The notes under the pieces were generated by a model. It had not been told where the DNA came from. It saw nothing but the letters and a program-made list of their open reading frames with translations, and ran no database searches. 64,000 bases of DNA from Geoanaerobacter pelophilus (GTDB lineage: Bacteria; Desulfobacterota; Desulfuromonadia; Geobacterales; DSM-12255). This document shows positions 48,573-56,613 of the stretch, in pieces; within the stretch, counting starts at the first letter, position 1; each line of letters starts with the position of its first letter. Both the position numbers and the translations under genes were made by a program. The stretch spans positions 1-64,000 of the forward strand of contig NZ_JAHCVJ010000007.1 in the NCBI RefSeq assembly GCF_018476885.1. Direction: 5' to 3'.

Positions 48573-50002
48573 TGATAGCTGCCCTGGTCATTCTACCTCT
48601 GCTGGGAGCAATCATCGCCTGGCTGGTGCCGGACAATAGGCTCCGGCCGTGGTTGTTGCCAGTTTTCGGGATGCTTCACGGAGCCATAACCGTAGACCTG
48701 ATTCTGTCGCCGCCATTGCCTTCGTTGCAAGGCTGGATTCATCTCGACCCGCTCGGTTGTCTGGCTCTGGTGGCCATCAGTCCTCTATTCCTTGCCTGTT
48801 CCTTCTATGCCGTAGGTTATCTCAACTACCGGCAGGAACGTTCCAACAGGATCCTGTGCATGGGGCTTCTGGTCTGCCTTTCGGCAATGTCGCTCACTTC
48901 CGTAGCCCATCATCTGGGGCTTCTCTGGCTTGCCCTTGAGACCACAACCCTGGTGATGGCACCCTTGGTCTATTTCAACCGGAATGCCCGTTCCCTTGAG
49001 GCTACCTGGAAATACATGATGATCTGTTCTGTCGGTATTGCCCTGGCGCTTCTCGGCCTCTTTTTCCTCGCTTATTCCATGCTGGTTGCCGGCCATGAGG
49101 CAACCTTGCTGCTTGACCAGCTTGTTTCCCGGGCCGGAGTGCTCTCCCCGGCGTGGCTCCATGCCGCCTTTGTCTTCATTCTGGTTGGTTTCGGCACCAA
49201 GGTCGGACTGGCGCCGCTTCATACCTGGAAACCGGATGCCTATGGCGAAGCGCCCGGCATAGTCGGCGCCCTGCTTTCCGGAGGCCTCGTCACCTGCGGA
49301 GTTCTCGGATTGATGCGCATTTACCAGGTATGCATTGCCGCCGGTGATACCACATTCTATCGGGATGCCCTTGTCGGCCTGGGCCTGCTCTCCACCATTC
49401 TTGCCGCAGTGTTTCTGGTGCGGCAGGCCGATTTCAAACGGATGCTTGCCTATTCGAGCGTCGAGCATGTCGGGGTCATTGCTATTGGTCTGGGAATCGG
49501 CAAGGGTGCCATTTTTTTTACGCTGCTGCATCTGCTGGCAAACAGTTTAACCAAAGGTGTGCTCTTTCTTACGGCCGGCAATATCCATAGATCCTACAAC
49601 AGCAAGCGGTGCGATGTCGTCCATGGGGTCCTGCGCCGTCTACCATGGACCGGCAGCCTGTTCCTGGCCGGTTTCTTTGCCGGTACGGCATCGCCGCCGT
49701 TCGGCATGTTTTTGAGCGAATTCGGGATCATTGCCGGATCATTTGCCGCTGGCAGGCCGGTTGTTACCACGATTCTCGTGGTCAGTTTTGCTGCCGCCTA
49801 CCTGGGGATGGCGGCCAATGTGCTGCCAATGGCGCTTGGCGAGCGGCTGCGCGAATCCGAGCGGACCCTGTACCGGGACAGCTTCCTGACTGTGGCTCCG
49901 CCGTTGCTCCTTACCCTTATCCTTTTGCTGATGGGGCTCTGCTTTCCTTTACCTCTGGCGCGGCTGGTTCATAATGCTGCGTTTCTGCTGGGTGGCGAAT
50001 AA
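48572..50002 (+). CDS. HyfF/NuoN-L-like proton-pumping membrane subunit of the Ehr complex
   Basis: 476 residues with about 13 helices. Second antiporter-like subunit. The core GFGTKVGLAPLHTWKPDAYGEAPG and RQADFKRMLAYSSVEHVGVIAIG match HyfF and MrpD-type proteins, and a glutamate (WLALETTT) needed for proton transfer in the family is present. Overlaps both neighbours by one base. Confidence 0.9.
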   Translation: MIAALVILPLLGAIIAWLVPDNRLRPWLLPVFGMLHGAITVDLILSPPLPSLQGWIHLDPLGCLALVAISPLFLACSFYAVGYLNYRQERSNRILCMGLLVCLSAMSLTSVAHHLGLLWLALETTTLVMAPLVYFNRNARSLEATWKYMMICSVGIALALLGLFFLAYSMLVAGHEATLLLDQLVSRAGVLSPAWLHAAFVFILVGFGTKVGLAPLHTWKPDAYGEAPGIVGALLSGGLVTCGVLGLMRIYQVCIAAGDTTFYRDALVGLGLLSTILAAVFLVRQADFKRMLAYSSVEHVGVIAIGLGIGKGAIFFTLLHLLANSLTKGVLFLTAGNIHRSYNSKRCDVVHGVLRRLPWTGSLFLAGFFAGTASPPFGMFLSEFGIIAGSFAAGRPVVTTILVVSFAAAYLGMAANVLPMALGERLRESERTLYRDSFLTVAPPLLLTLILLLMGLCFPLPLARLVHNAAFLLGGE

Positions 50003-51516
50003 TGAACGGCAAGTTCCTCGAAATAACGAACGGATCGGCAACACCTCTGGCCGAACTCCCGGTGCTGGCTATCGACGAGTTTCTCCAGACCGTAGTAACG
50101 GCCACCGGCAAGGGTTGGCGCATTGCCAGCTATTTCGCATTACCCAGGGAGAAGAGGCACCAGCTGGTCTGCGTTCTTGCCGGATCGTCACGACGCCTGG
50201 CCCTGATGTCGGCCCTGGTTGAAGGGGACCGGTTCCCGTCTATAGCCGAATATTCGCCCCAGGCCCATCTTTTCGAACGTGAGATTGCTGAACAGTGGGG
50301 CATCCAGCCCGAATGGCACCCATGGCTGAAGCCGGTGCGGTTCCATCCGTCATACCGGCCTGGTGTCGATGCCTGGGGGAGGGAACCCGGATCGATCAAG
50401 ATTGGGATCATGGATTATTACCGGGTGGAGGGCGAAGAAATTCATGAGGTGGCAGTCGGTCCGGTGCATGCCGGGATTATCGAGCCAGGCCACTTCCGGT
50501 TCCAATGCCATGGTGAAGTTGTTCATCACCTAGAGATCTCTCTGGGGTATCAGCATCGGGGCATTGAGCGGTCGCTGGCAGGTGGTCCGTCGCCTCGGTC
50601 GATCCATACAATGGAGACCATTGCCGGGGATACCACCATAGGCCATGCCACGGCTTATTGCACGGTCCTGGAAGCGCTTGCCAATGGTGAAGTGCCGGAG
50701 CGAGGCGAAGCGCTTCGTGCCGTTGCTCTGGAGCTTGAGCGGCTGGCAAATCATGCCGGTGATCTCGGGGCATTGGCCGGCGACATCGGTTTTCTGCCAA
50801 CCATGTCGTTTTGCGGCAGGATCCGCGGTGAATTCCTCAACATGACCGCCGAACTATGCGGCAGTCGCTTTGGTCGAGGGTTGATCAGGAGCGGCGGCAC
50901 CCGGTTTGATTGCTCCCATGACATGGCTGCCGATATTCGACGACGCCTTAGTGTTGCCCGTCGCGACCTGAAGGAGGCAGCTGACCTGCTGTGGGATACC
51001 CCTTCGGTCATGGCCCGTTTCGAGGGGACCGGTGTCGTATCCCCTGAAACTGCCAAAGACCTGGGATTGGTCGGTCCCGCAGCCCGGGCGAGCACCCTGG
51101 CACAGGACGTCAGAACCGATCACCCGTTCGGCTATTACCGCTACCGCTCGATTCCGCTGGTCACCGGCCATAGCGGCGATGTCGGCGACAGGGCCATGAT
51201 CCGCTGGCTGGAATCTGAGTATTCCATCTATTTCATTGATGACCTTCTCTCGCGCCTTCCAGGGGGGCCATGCCTGACCGGGATCAGGGAACCTGCTGCT
51301 GAAATGATCGCCGTTGCCCTGGTGGAAGGGTGGCGGGGTGAGATCTGTCATAGCGCAGTGACTGATGCCGCCGGGCGCTTTGCCAGCTACAAGGTGGTAG
51401 ACCCGTCGTTTCACAACTGGATGGGGTTGGCAATGGCGTTGCGCGGAGAGCAGATATCGGATTTCCCGCTGTGCAACAAGAGCTTCAATCTCTCTTATTG
51501 CGGCTTTGATCTTTAG
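50002..51516 (+). CDS. Ehr large subunit: fused NuoC/NuoD-like (HyfG-like) protein without Ni-Fe cysteines
   Basis: 504 residues. Residues 1-125 are a NuoC/30-kDa-like domain (PSIAEYSPQAHLFEREIAEQWG), the rest a NuoD/hydrogenase large-subunit-like domain (GPVHAGIIEPGHFRF, LEISLGYQHRGIER). In true group 4 [NiFe] hydrogenases the L1 motif has C-G-I-C before a His, and L2 is D-P-C-x2-C. Here the L1 position reads ETIAGDTTIGH (205-215) and the C-terminus reads CNKSFNLSYCGFDL, so both cysteine pairs are missing. It therefore cannot hold Ni-Fe in the usual way. This matches the energy-converting hydrogenase-related (Ehr) class known from Geobacter. Confidence 0.88.
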   Translation: MNGKFLEITNGSATPLAELPVLAIDEFLQTVVTATGKGWRIASYFALPREKRHQLVCVLAGSSRRLALMSALVEGDRFPSIAEYSPQAHLFEREIAEQWGIQPEWHPWLKPVRFHPSYRPGVDAWGREPGSIKIGIMDYYRVEGEEIHEVAVGPVHAGIIEPGHFRFQCHGEVVHHLEISLGYQHRGIERSLAGGPSPRSIHTMETIAGDTTIGHATAYCTVLEALANGEVPERGEALRAVALELERLANHAGDLGALAGDIGFLPTMSFCGRIRGEFLNMTAELCGSRFGRGLIRSGGTRFDCSHDMAADIRRRLSVARRDLKEAADLLWDTPSVMARFEGTGVVSPETAKDLGLVGPAARASTLAQDVRTDHPFGYYRYRSIPLVTGHSGDVGDRAMIRWLESEYSIYFIDDLLSRLPGGPCLTGIREPAAEMIAVALVEGWRGEICHSAVTDAAGRFASYKVVDPSFHNWMGLAMALRGEQISDFPLCNKSFNLSYCGFDL

Positions 51517-51524
51517 GAGCAACA

Positions 51525-52325
51525 ATGTTCAAGCCATTACTTGCCAGGCTTCGTCAGGGTCACCGCACCATGGAATATCCGGCAAAGCCGGTTCAACTCC
51601 CGGAGCGGTTTCGCGGTTACCCTGAACTCAAAGCGATGCAATGCCCTGATGATTGTCGGGCATGCAGCAATGCCTGTCCGCACGGCGCCATAACTATCGG
51701 CTCCAGTAAAGGTGAAACGGTTGCGCTGGATATGGGGAAGTGTCTGTTTTGTGCGGAGTGTGCAGAAGCCTGCCCGGGCGGCGTTATCAGCTTCACCAAC
51801 GATGCGCGGCTGGCGGTGAGGAATCGGCAAGAGCTGGTTGTCCGGCCCGGAGAAGAGCTGCGCCTGGCAAAGGCCTTGGATGCCGGAATGCTGAAGCTGT
51901 TCGGCCGGTCCCTGAAGCTGCGTGAAGTATCAGCAGCCGGCTGCAATGCCTGCGAGGCGGATACCAATGTCCTGTCGACCATAGGCTGGGACCTGGGGCG
52001 GTTCGGTATCCAGTTCGTCGCTTCGCCCCGTCATGCCGACGGAGTCTTCATTTCCGGCCCGGTGAGCGAAAATATGCGCGAGGCGCTGCTGAAGACCTAT
52101 GCCGCAGTGCCGGAGCCAAAGATCGTTATCGCTTGTGGTGCCTGTGCCATCAATGGCGGACCGTTCATCGATAACCCTGAAGTCCACAACGGCGTTGATG
52201 GCCTGATCCCGGTCGATCTCTACATCCCCGGCTGTCCTCCGCACCCGCTGACCATCCTCGACGGCCTTTTGCGGCTGCTTGATCGCCTGGGCAAAGATCC
52301 CTTTGCCCAGGCTCATCAAGGTTGA
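51525..52325 (+). CDS. Ehr small subunit: ferredoxin domain fused to NuoB/HyfI-like protein
   Basis: 266 residues. Residues 35-90 bind two [4Fe-4S] clusters: C40-x3-C44-x2-C47-x3-C51 and C73-x2-C76-x2-C79-x3-C83. Residues 130-260 are NuoB/HyfI-like, with cluster cysteines C140 and C143 (GCNACEAD), C204/C207 (ACGAC) and C237 (PGCPPHP). So the HyfH-like ferredoxin and HyfI-like proteins are one chain. With all Fe-S sites intact the protein can carry electrons to the large subunit. It is the last gene of the operon, 15 bases from the convergent ebo cluster. Confidence 0.88.
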   Translation: MFKPLLARLRQGHRTMEYPAKPVQLPERFRGYPELKAMQCPDDCRACSNACPHGAITIGSSKGETVALDMGKCLFCAECAEACPGGVISFTNDARLAVRNRQELVVRPGEELRLAKALDAGMLKLFGRSLKLREVSAAGCNACEADTNVLSTIGWDLGRFGIQFVASPRHADGVFISGPVSENMREALLKTYAAVPEPKIVIACGACAINGGPFIDNPEVHNGVDGLIPVDLYIPGCPPHPLTILDGLLRLLDRLGKDPFAQAHQG

Positions 52326-52340
52326 TCGGCTAATCAGTAA

Positions 52341-53063
52341 CTAATCCCCGCGAACCATCCTCTGCCCGGCGTGCATCAGCAGCGCTCCACAGACCCCGGC
52401 AATCATCCAGGCAGGTGCTGCCAGGATTGCCAGGATAAGGCCGTCAACCAGGCAGATCCCGGCCAGCATCAGCGGGATTACCGGCCGGGCAAACGGTTTA
52501 GGCCTATTGTTCTCATGCCTCGCCACCAGGCTGATGCTGACCACATAAAGAAACTGTACACTCCCAGCCGTTATTACCGGCAGCTTGAGCATGCCGGTTG
52601 CCGACAGCGCCGTAACTGCAAAGACTAGAAAGCGGCATGAGGCCATCAGCAGCACGCTCAGCGGGTTCTTTTTGTGATGCCGATCGTACCAGATGATTGT
52701 AATGAGCAACAATAGAGCGGCAAGCAGCCCCTGGCGGAAGGGGAGGGCAAGGAGCAGCAGAAAACCGGCTGTCAGCAGCGCAGCAGAGAAGGTAACTGCA
52801 CCGCGCAGCGTCACCCGCCCCGATGGGATCGGCCGGGAAGGGCGGTGTGCCCGGTCGTGTTCAGCATCGAAGACATCGTTGAGGCACATCCCCGCCAGAT
52901 AGAAGCAGGAGAGGGCAACGGCAAGGACTAGATACTGGCCAGGGGCAAACAGCCCGGTTGCCAGGACAAAAGCGCAGAGGACATTGGTCCAGATGCTCGG
53001 CAGGTTGCTGACCCGGCAGAGATCGAGGTATGCCTTGAATGTTGCGGAATAGCGACTGGTCAT
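52341..53063 (-). CDS. eboC: UbiA-type prenyltransferase, EboC-like
   Basis: 240 residues with about eight membrane helices. The polyprenyl-diphosphate-binding motif is LNDVFDAEHDRAHRPSRPIPSG in parts (N-D-x3-D-x3-D), as in UbiA, chlorophyll synthase and EboC. It would attach a prenyl or phytyl-like chain to an unknown acceptor. It is the last gene of the overlapping minus-strand set, sharing the 53060-53063 bases with the eboF-like gene. The second Asp motif is weak. Confidence 0.82.
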   Translation of the reverse strand: MTSRYSATFKAYLDLCRVSNLPSIWTNVLCAFVLATGLFAPGQYLVLAVALSCFYLAGMCLNDVFDAEHDRAHRPSRPIPSGRVTLRGAVTFSAALLTAGFLLLLALPFRQGLLAALLLLITIIWYDRHHKKNPLSVLLMASCRFLVFAVTALSATGMLKLPVITAGSVQFLYVVSISLVARHENNRPKPFARPVIPLMLAGICLVDGLILAILAAPAWMIAGVCGALLMHAGQRMVRGD

Positions 53064-54430
53064 GCTTCAAAGATATGGCGCAGCAGCAGGTTGCGGACAT
53101 CGGTTGCGGTAATGGCGCTACCTTCAAGCAGTTGAGGGGCACTGGTCATGAACAGCGGCCCTTCATCGGGTGTGTCAGTGATCCTGCCGTGCGAACCTTT
53201 TACCAGAGTGGCATCCAGCGGAATAACATCCATCAGGTACCGGAACCCGAGGAGTTTCTTCGCCAAAGTTCCGGCAATTTTCAGCTTGGGGAAGCTGATG
53301 GCAGGGTCAAGAAACAGTTCGCAGGGATCGTAACCAGGTTTGGCGTGGATATTCACTGTCCGCGCATAATCGGGGGCCTTGGCGTCATCACGCCACCAGT
53401 AGTAGGTGAACCAGCTTGCGCTATCGCTAACCAGCACCAGTTCTCCTGACCGTTCATGGTCCAGTCCGTAAGCTTTCTTCCCCTCAGTATCCAGAACCTG
53501 CTCGATCCCGGGCACTTTTGAGAACAAGAGCTTTACCTCGGCGATATCAGCCTTGTCTCTGACGTAGATATGGGCTACCTGGTGGTCGGCAACAGCAAAG
53601 GCCCTGCTGGTCATGGGATCGAGATATTCGCGGCCCTGATCGACTTTCAGCGACAGCAGTCCTGCCTCGGCCAGGATCCGGTTCGGGTGGAGCGGACGAG
53701 ATACTTCGGTGATGCCGTATTCGGAGAGCACGACGATCCGGCATCCCCGTTCAGTAAAGAAGTCGCACAGCGTGCCGCACACGGCATCTATTTCGCTCAG
53801 ATCGCGGCTAAGATCACCCTTTGGCCCCAATTTCTGCAGGCAGTAATCGAGGTGGGGTAGGTAAACAAGCTGCAAGGTCGGCGAAAAATCCCTTTCCACG
53901 GCCATGGCCGCTTTAGCGATCCAGTCGCTGGACACGATCGAGGTTGCCGGTCCCCAGAACTGAAACAACGGGAATTGACCGAACTCTGCGTTGTAGCGGT
54001 CACGCAGCTCCATCGGCACCGAATAGCAGTCGGGAAGTTTCCGGCCATCGGCACAGTAAAGGGGGCGGGGGGTCAGGGTAATGTCGGCAGCGCTCTGCAT
54101 GGCATACCACCAGAAGCTGTTGGCGCAGGTGAATGACGGATTGCGGCGCTTTGCCTCGTGCCAGATCTTCTCCCCGGAAACGAGCAGGTTGGACTGTTTC
54201 CAGAAGATGACTTCGCCGAGGGCGCGATCATACCAACCATTGGCAACGATGCCATGTTCCGATGGGAGGGTGCCGGTCAGGTAGGACGACTGAACAGAGC
54301 AGGTCACGGCAGGGGTAATGGCCGCAATCGGCACTGATTGGGCCAGGAACCGGTTGAGGTGCGGCGTCGCAGGCCCGCCTAGCAGCGACTTGGTAAGACC
54401 GACGACATTAAGGACGACTGTACGCTGCAT
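53060..54430 (-). CDS. eboF: Alkaline phosphatase/nucleotide pyrophosphatase family protein, EboF-like
   Basis: 456 residues from the ATG at 54430 (MQRTVVLNVVGLT); the longer reading from 54574 has a different, arginine-rich start and no ribosome site. The fold is that of type I phosphodiesterases: metal/nucleophile region SVQSSYLTGTLPSEHGIVANGW, and later HLDYCLQ, LSEYGITEV and DHQVAHIY metal-binding stretches. The substrate is not known; in the ebo set it may free a phosphorylated precursor. It overlaps the eboE-like gene by 23 bases. Confidence 0.82.
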   Translation of the reverse strand: MQRTVVLNVVGLTKSLLGGPATPHLNRFLAQSVPIAAITPAVTCSVQSSYLTGTLPSEHGIVANGWYDRALGEVIFWKQSNLLVSGEKIWHEAKRRNPSFTCANSFWWYAMQSAADITLTPRPLYCADGRKLPDCYSVPMELRDRYNAEFGQFPLFQFWGPATSIVSSDWIAKAAMAVERDFSPTLQLVYLPHLDYCLQKLGPKGDLSRDLSEIDAVCGTLCDFFTERGCRIVVLSEYGITEVSRPLHPNRILAEAGLLSLKVDQGREYLDPMTSRAFAVADHQVAHIYVRDKADIAEVKLLFSKVPGIEQVLDTEGKKAYGLDHERSGELVLVSDSASWFTYYWWRDDAKAPDYARTVNIHAKPGYDPCELFLDPAISFPKLKIAGTLAKKLLGFRYLMDVIPLDATLVKGSHGRITDTPDEGPLFMTSAPQLLEGSAITATDVRNLLLRHIFEA

Positions 54431-55535
54431 TAAGCTGCTCCTTGAGCCAGGAGATTTCGCGGATGATCGAACCGGTGACCGGTTCGCACCTGAGACTTGG
54501 CGGCAGAACCTCCCAGGTGTATGTTTCAACCTCCAGCAGTATTCCGGCCGGCACCTCCGGCAGGAGTTCCTCAAGGAACGAGCGGGTTGTGCTCAGACCG
54601 TCATACTGATCCTGAAAGATCGGCACATGAAAGTGACAGCGCCATTCGTCCCCTGGTTGTCGGTCATGGTCGGCAAGGGCCGGCCCGAGGTCCATATACC
54701 TGGCTATGGTACCATCCCTGCGGCGAATCACAACCTGATGCAGGTAACAGGGCTCGGCAAAAGGTTGCAACAGGGGCAGGGCAGGGTCGACAACTTTAAG
54801 GGCAGAGGAAATCTGGTACTTGGCAATTTCGACACCGGATGCCTTCAACCGGGCAAGCGACGCAGCCGGCTCTTCAAATTCCACTGCCTGGTGGCAGCAA
54901 TCATAACAGAGACCAAGGTGACTTCGCAGCCGATCCGGCAGTTCGAGATTCTCGAAGAAGCTACAGACCTCGTCGGTAGTCTCCAGCAGGCATCCCGGCT
55001 CAGGCTCCAGCGCCAGCATGATCTTTTTGCCATGTTCTTCATATATGGTTACAAGATGAGCAAGCACCCCCTGCAGCTGTTTCATTATTGCCGGGAGATC
55101 CTCTTTAGTAACAACTCCCTTGAATCCTAACGGCACCGTCGAGATCGATCCGGTAAGGTGTTCCGGAAGCCAGCCCGCAAGCAGGTCTGCCAGACGGTTG
55201 GTATAGGCGGTGCGTTCCGGGCTGCGCCAATCCGGCAGGTAAACCTGTTCTTTGACTCGGTCATTATGAAATGAGCCGAACGGGAAGCCGTTCAGGGTGG
55301 GGATAAAGCAGTCCTGCTCTTCCAGCCAGGTCTTGAACTTACGGTTTTCTGTTTCGCTCAACTGGCTGGCGGCAATGTTTGATAGCCGCAACCCTATGGG
55401 GAACTGGGCGCTAGGGGAAACGGCGGACTTCACGGCCGGAAGATGCTGACGCAGTGCCGTGAAGGTCTCTTGCCAGCTTTCTCCGGGATGGATGTTGGTG
55501 CAGTAGGTAATCAAGCGGCGCTGAATTTGGGGCAT
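54408..55535 (-). CDS. eboE: Sugar-phosphate-isomerase-like TIM barrel protein, EboE-like
   Basis: 375 residues. The start LITYCTNIHPGESWQETF is the characteristic opening of EboE-type metabolite-traffic proteins. Xylose-isomerase-like TIM barrel features include the metal-binding MLALEPEPGCLLETTDEV and LGLCYDCCHQAVEFEEP. It overlaps eboB and eboF. Enzyme activity is unknown. Confidence 0.85.
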   Translation of the reverse strand: MPQIQRRLITYCTNIHPGESWQETFTALRQHLPAVKSAVSPSAQFPIGLRLSNIAASQLSETENRKFKTWLEEQDCFIPTLNGFPFGSFHNDRVKEQVYLPDWRSPERTAYTNRLADLLAGWLPEHLTGSISTVPLGFKGVVTKEDLPAIMKQLQGVLAHLVTIYEEHGKKIMLALEPEPGCLLETTDEVCSFFENLELPDRLRSHLGLCYDCCHQAVEFEEPAASLARLKASGVEIAKYQISSALKVVDPALPLLQPFAEPCYLHQVVIRRRDGTIARYMDLGPALADHDRQPGDEWRCHFHVPIFQDQYDGLSTTRSFLEELLPEVPAGILLEVETYTWEVLPPSLRCEPVTGSIIREISWLKEQLNAAYSRP

Positions 55536-56314
55536 TGGCTGAGAAACGCCTTCGGGTTGTCGTAGAAAACCTTGTTGATTGCATCATCCGGATGGCCGCG
55601 TCGCCGCATTTCATTGGCGCATTTCAGCACCGAAAGCGGGTCACTGACGCTCCAGTCTGCCGAGGAGTTGATGCAGATCCGGTCGGTGCCGTAGATTTCG
55701 ACCGCATCAATGGCCCGCTCCGGGCTCCCCTTGGAATTGGGGTACAGGGTCAGGCCGAACCAGAAGCCGTTATCCTTGATTTCCCTGATGGTATGCTCCT
55801 CGGCATGGTCGATCAGCACCCGTTCCGGCTTGATGCGCGGTTCAGAAAGGATCATGTCCATGATAATCCGGGTCCCCTTCAGTTTGTCCTCAAGGTGCGG
55901 GGTGTGGATCAGGAGCAGTTCATTGCGGTCGACCGCCAGTGCCAACTGCTTTTCCAGAATTTTGATCTCGTTGCGGCTGTTCTTGTTCAGACCGACCTCG
56001 CCGATACCCAGTGCTGTCGGGCGATCGAGAAATTCCGGCATAATGGCCAGCACGTCTTCGGCAAGCTGTAGATTTTCGGACTCCTTGGAGTTAAGACCGA
56101 TCCAGCAGTAATGCTTGATGCCGAATCGTGCGGCTCTGGCCGGTTCAGTAACAGTGAGGTGGAAGAAGTAATCGCGAAAGCTGTCAGCAGAACTCCGGTC
56201 GAACCCGGCCCAGAAGGCAGGCTCAGAAACCGTGTGAATGCCGCTGACAGCAAGTTTCAGATAGTCGTCAGTAGTGCGTGAGACCATGTGGATATGGGGA
56301 TCGATCGCCTTCAT
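55511..56314 (-). CDS. eboB: TatD-like metal-dependent hydrolase, EboB-like
   Basis: 267 residues. The amidohydrolase/TatD metal motif is DPHIHMVSRT at the start, with GIGEVGLNKNS, LLIHTPH and VLIDHAEEHT later. It acts on an unknown substrate in the ebo set; classical TatD enzymes are DNases, but this branch is more like other metal hydrolases. Overlaps eboE by 25 bases and the 100-residue gene by 4. Confidence 0.83.
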   Translation of the reverse strand: MKAIDPHIHMVSRTTDDYLKLAVSGIHTVSEPAFWAGFDRSSADSFRDYFFHLTVTEPARAARFGIKHYCWIGLNSKESENLQLAEDVLAIMPEFLDRPTALGIGEVGLNKNSRNEIKILEKQLALAVDRNELLLIHTPHLEDKLKGTRIIMDMILSEPRIKPERVLIDHAEEHTIREIKDNGFWFGLTLYPNSKGSPERAIDAVEIYGTDRICINSSADWSVSDPLSVLKCANEMRRRGHPDDAINKVFYDNPKAFLSQCPKFSAA

Positions 56315-56613
56315 TGCTTACCCCCATCCCAGGCGCCGACCGCCTTCAGGCCAATGGCACTCTCCAGAGGCTCGGTGCTTGGATCACTGAACGAATTCTG
56401 GATGGCGACAGTCCTGCCAGTATCAGAGTTGTGCAGAAGTTTCGCGGCATTTACCAACGCCTGGTAACGGAAATCGGCCTTGGCCTCATCCGATCCTTCA
56501 TAGCGGTCGATCCTGTCAAGAAACGAGGCGATATCAAGGAGCCGGGCACGGTTTTCTATAAAGTAGAGATCGAGAATTTCGGTGGCGTTGAGTTGGCGGT
56601 AGTGCGGTGTCAT
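56311..56613 (-). CDS. 100-residue protein of unknown family in the ebo cluster
   Basis: 100 residues, overlapping eboD (56610-56613) and eboB (56311-56314) by four bases each, so it is a real translated gene. The sequence is helical and charged (LYFIENRARLLDIASFLDRIDRYEGSDEAKADFRYQ in pieces), with no signal peptide, cysteine or membrane helix. It stands where EboA might be expected, but EboA proteins are about twice as long and I do not see their features. It may be a replacement, a shortened EboA, or a separate accessory protein. Confidence 0.6.
   Translation of the reverse strand: MTPHYRQLNATEILDLYFIENRARLLDIASFLDRIDRYEGSDEAKADFRYQALVNAAKLLHNSDTGRTVAIQNSFSDPSTEPLESAIGLKAVGAWDGGKQ

Noticed and set aside
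44993-52325. Functional group 4 [NiFe] hydrogenase
   Set aside because: Both cysteine pairs for nickel-iron are missing in the large subunit, and no maturation genes are near.
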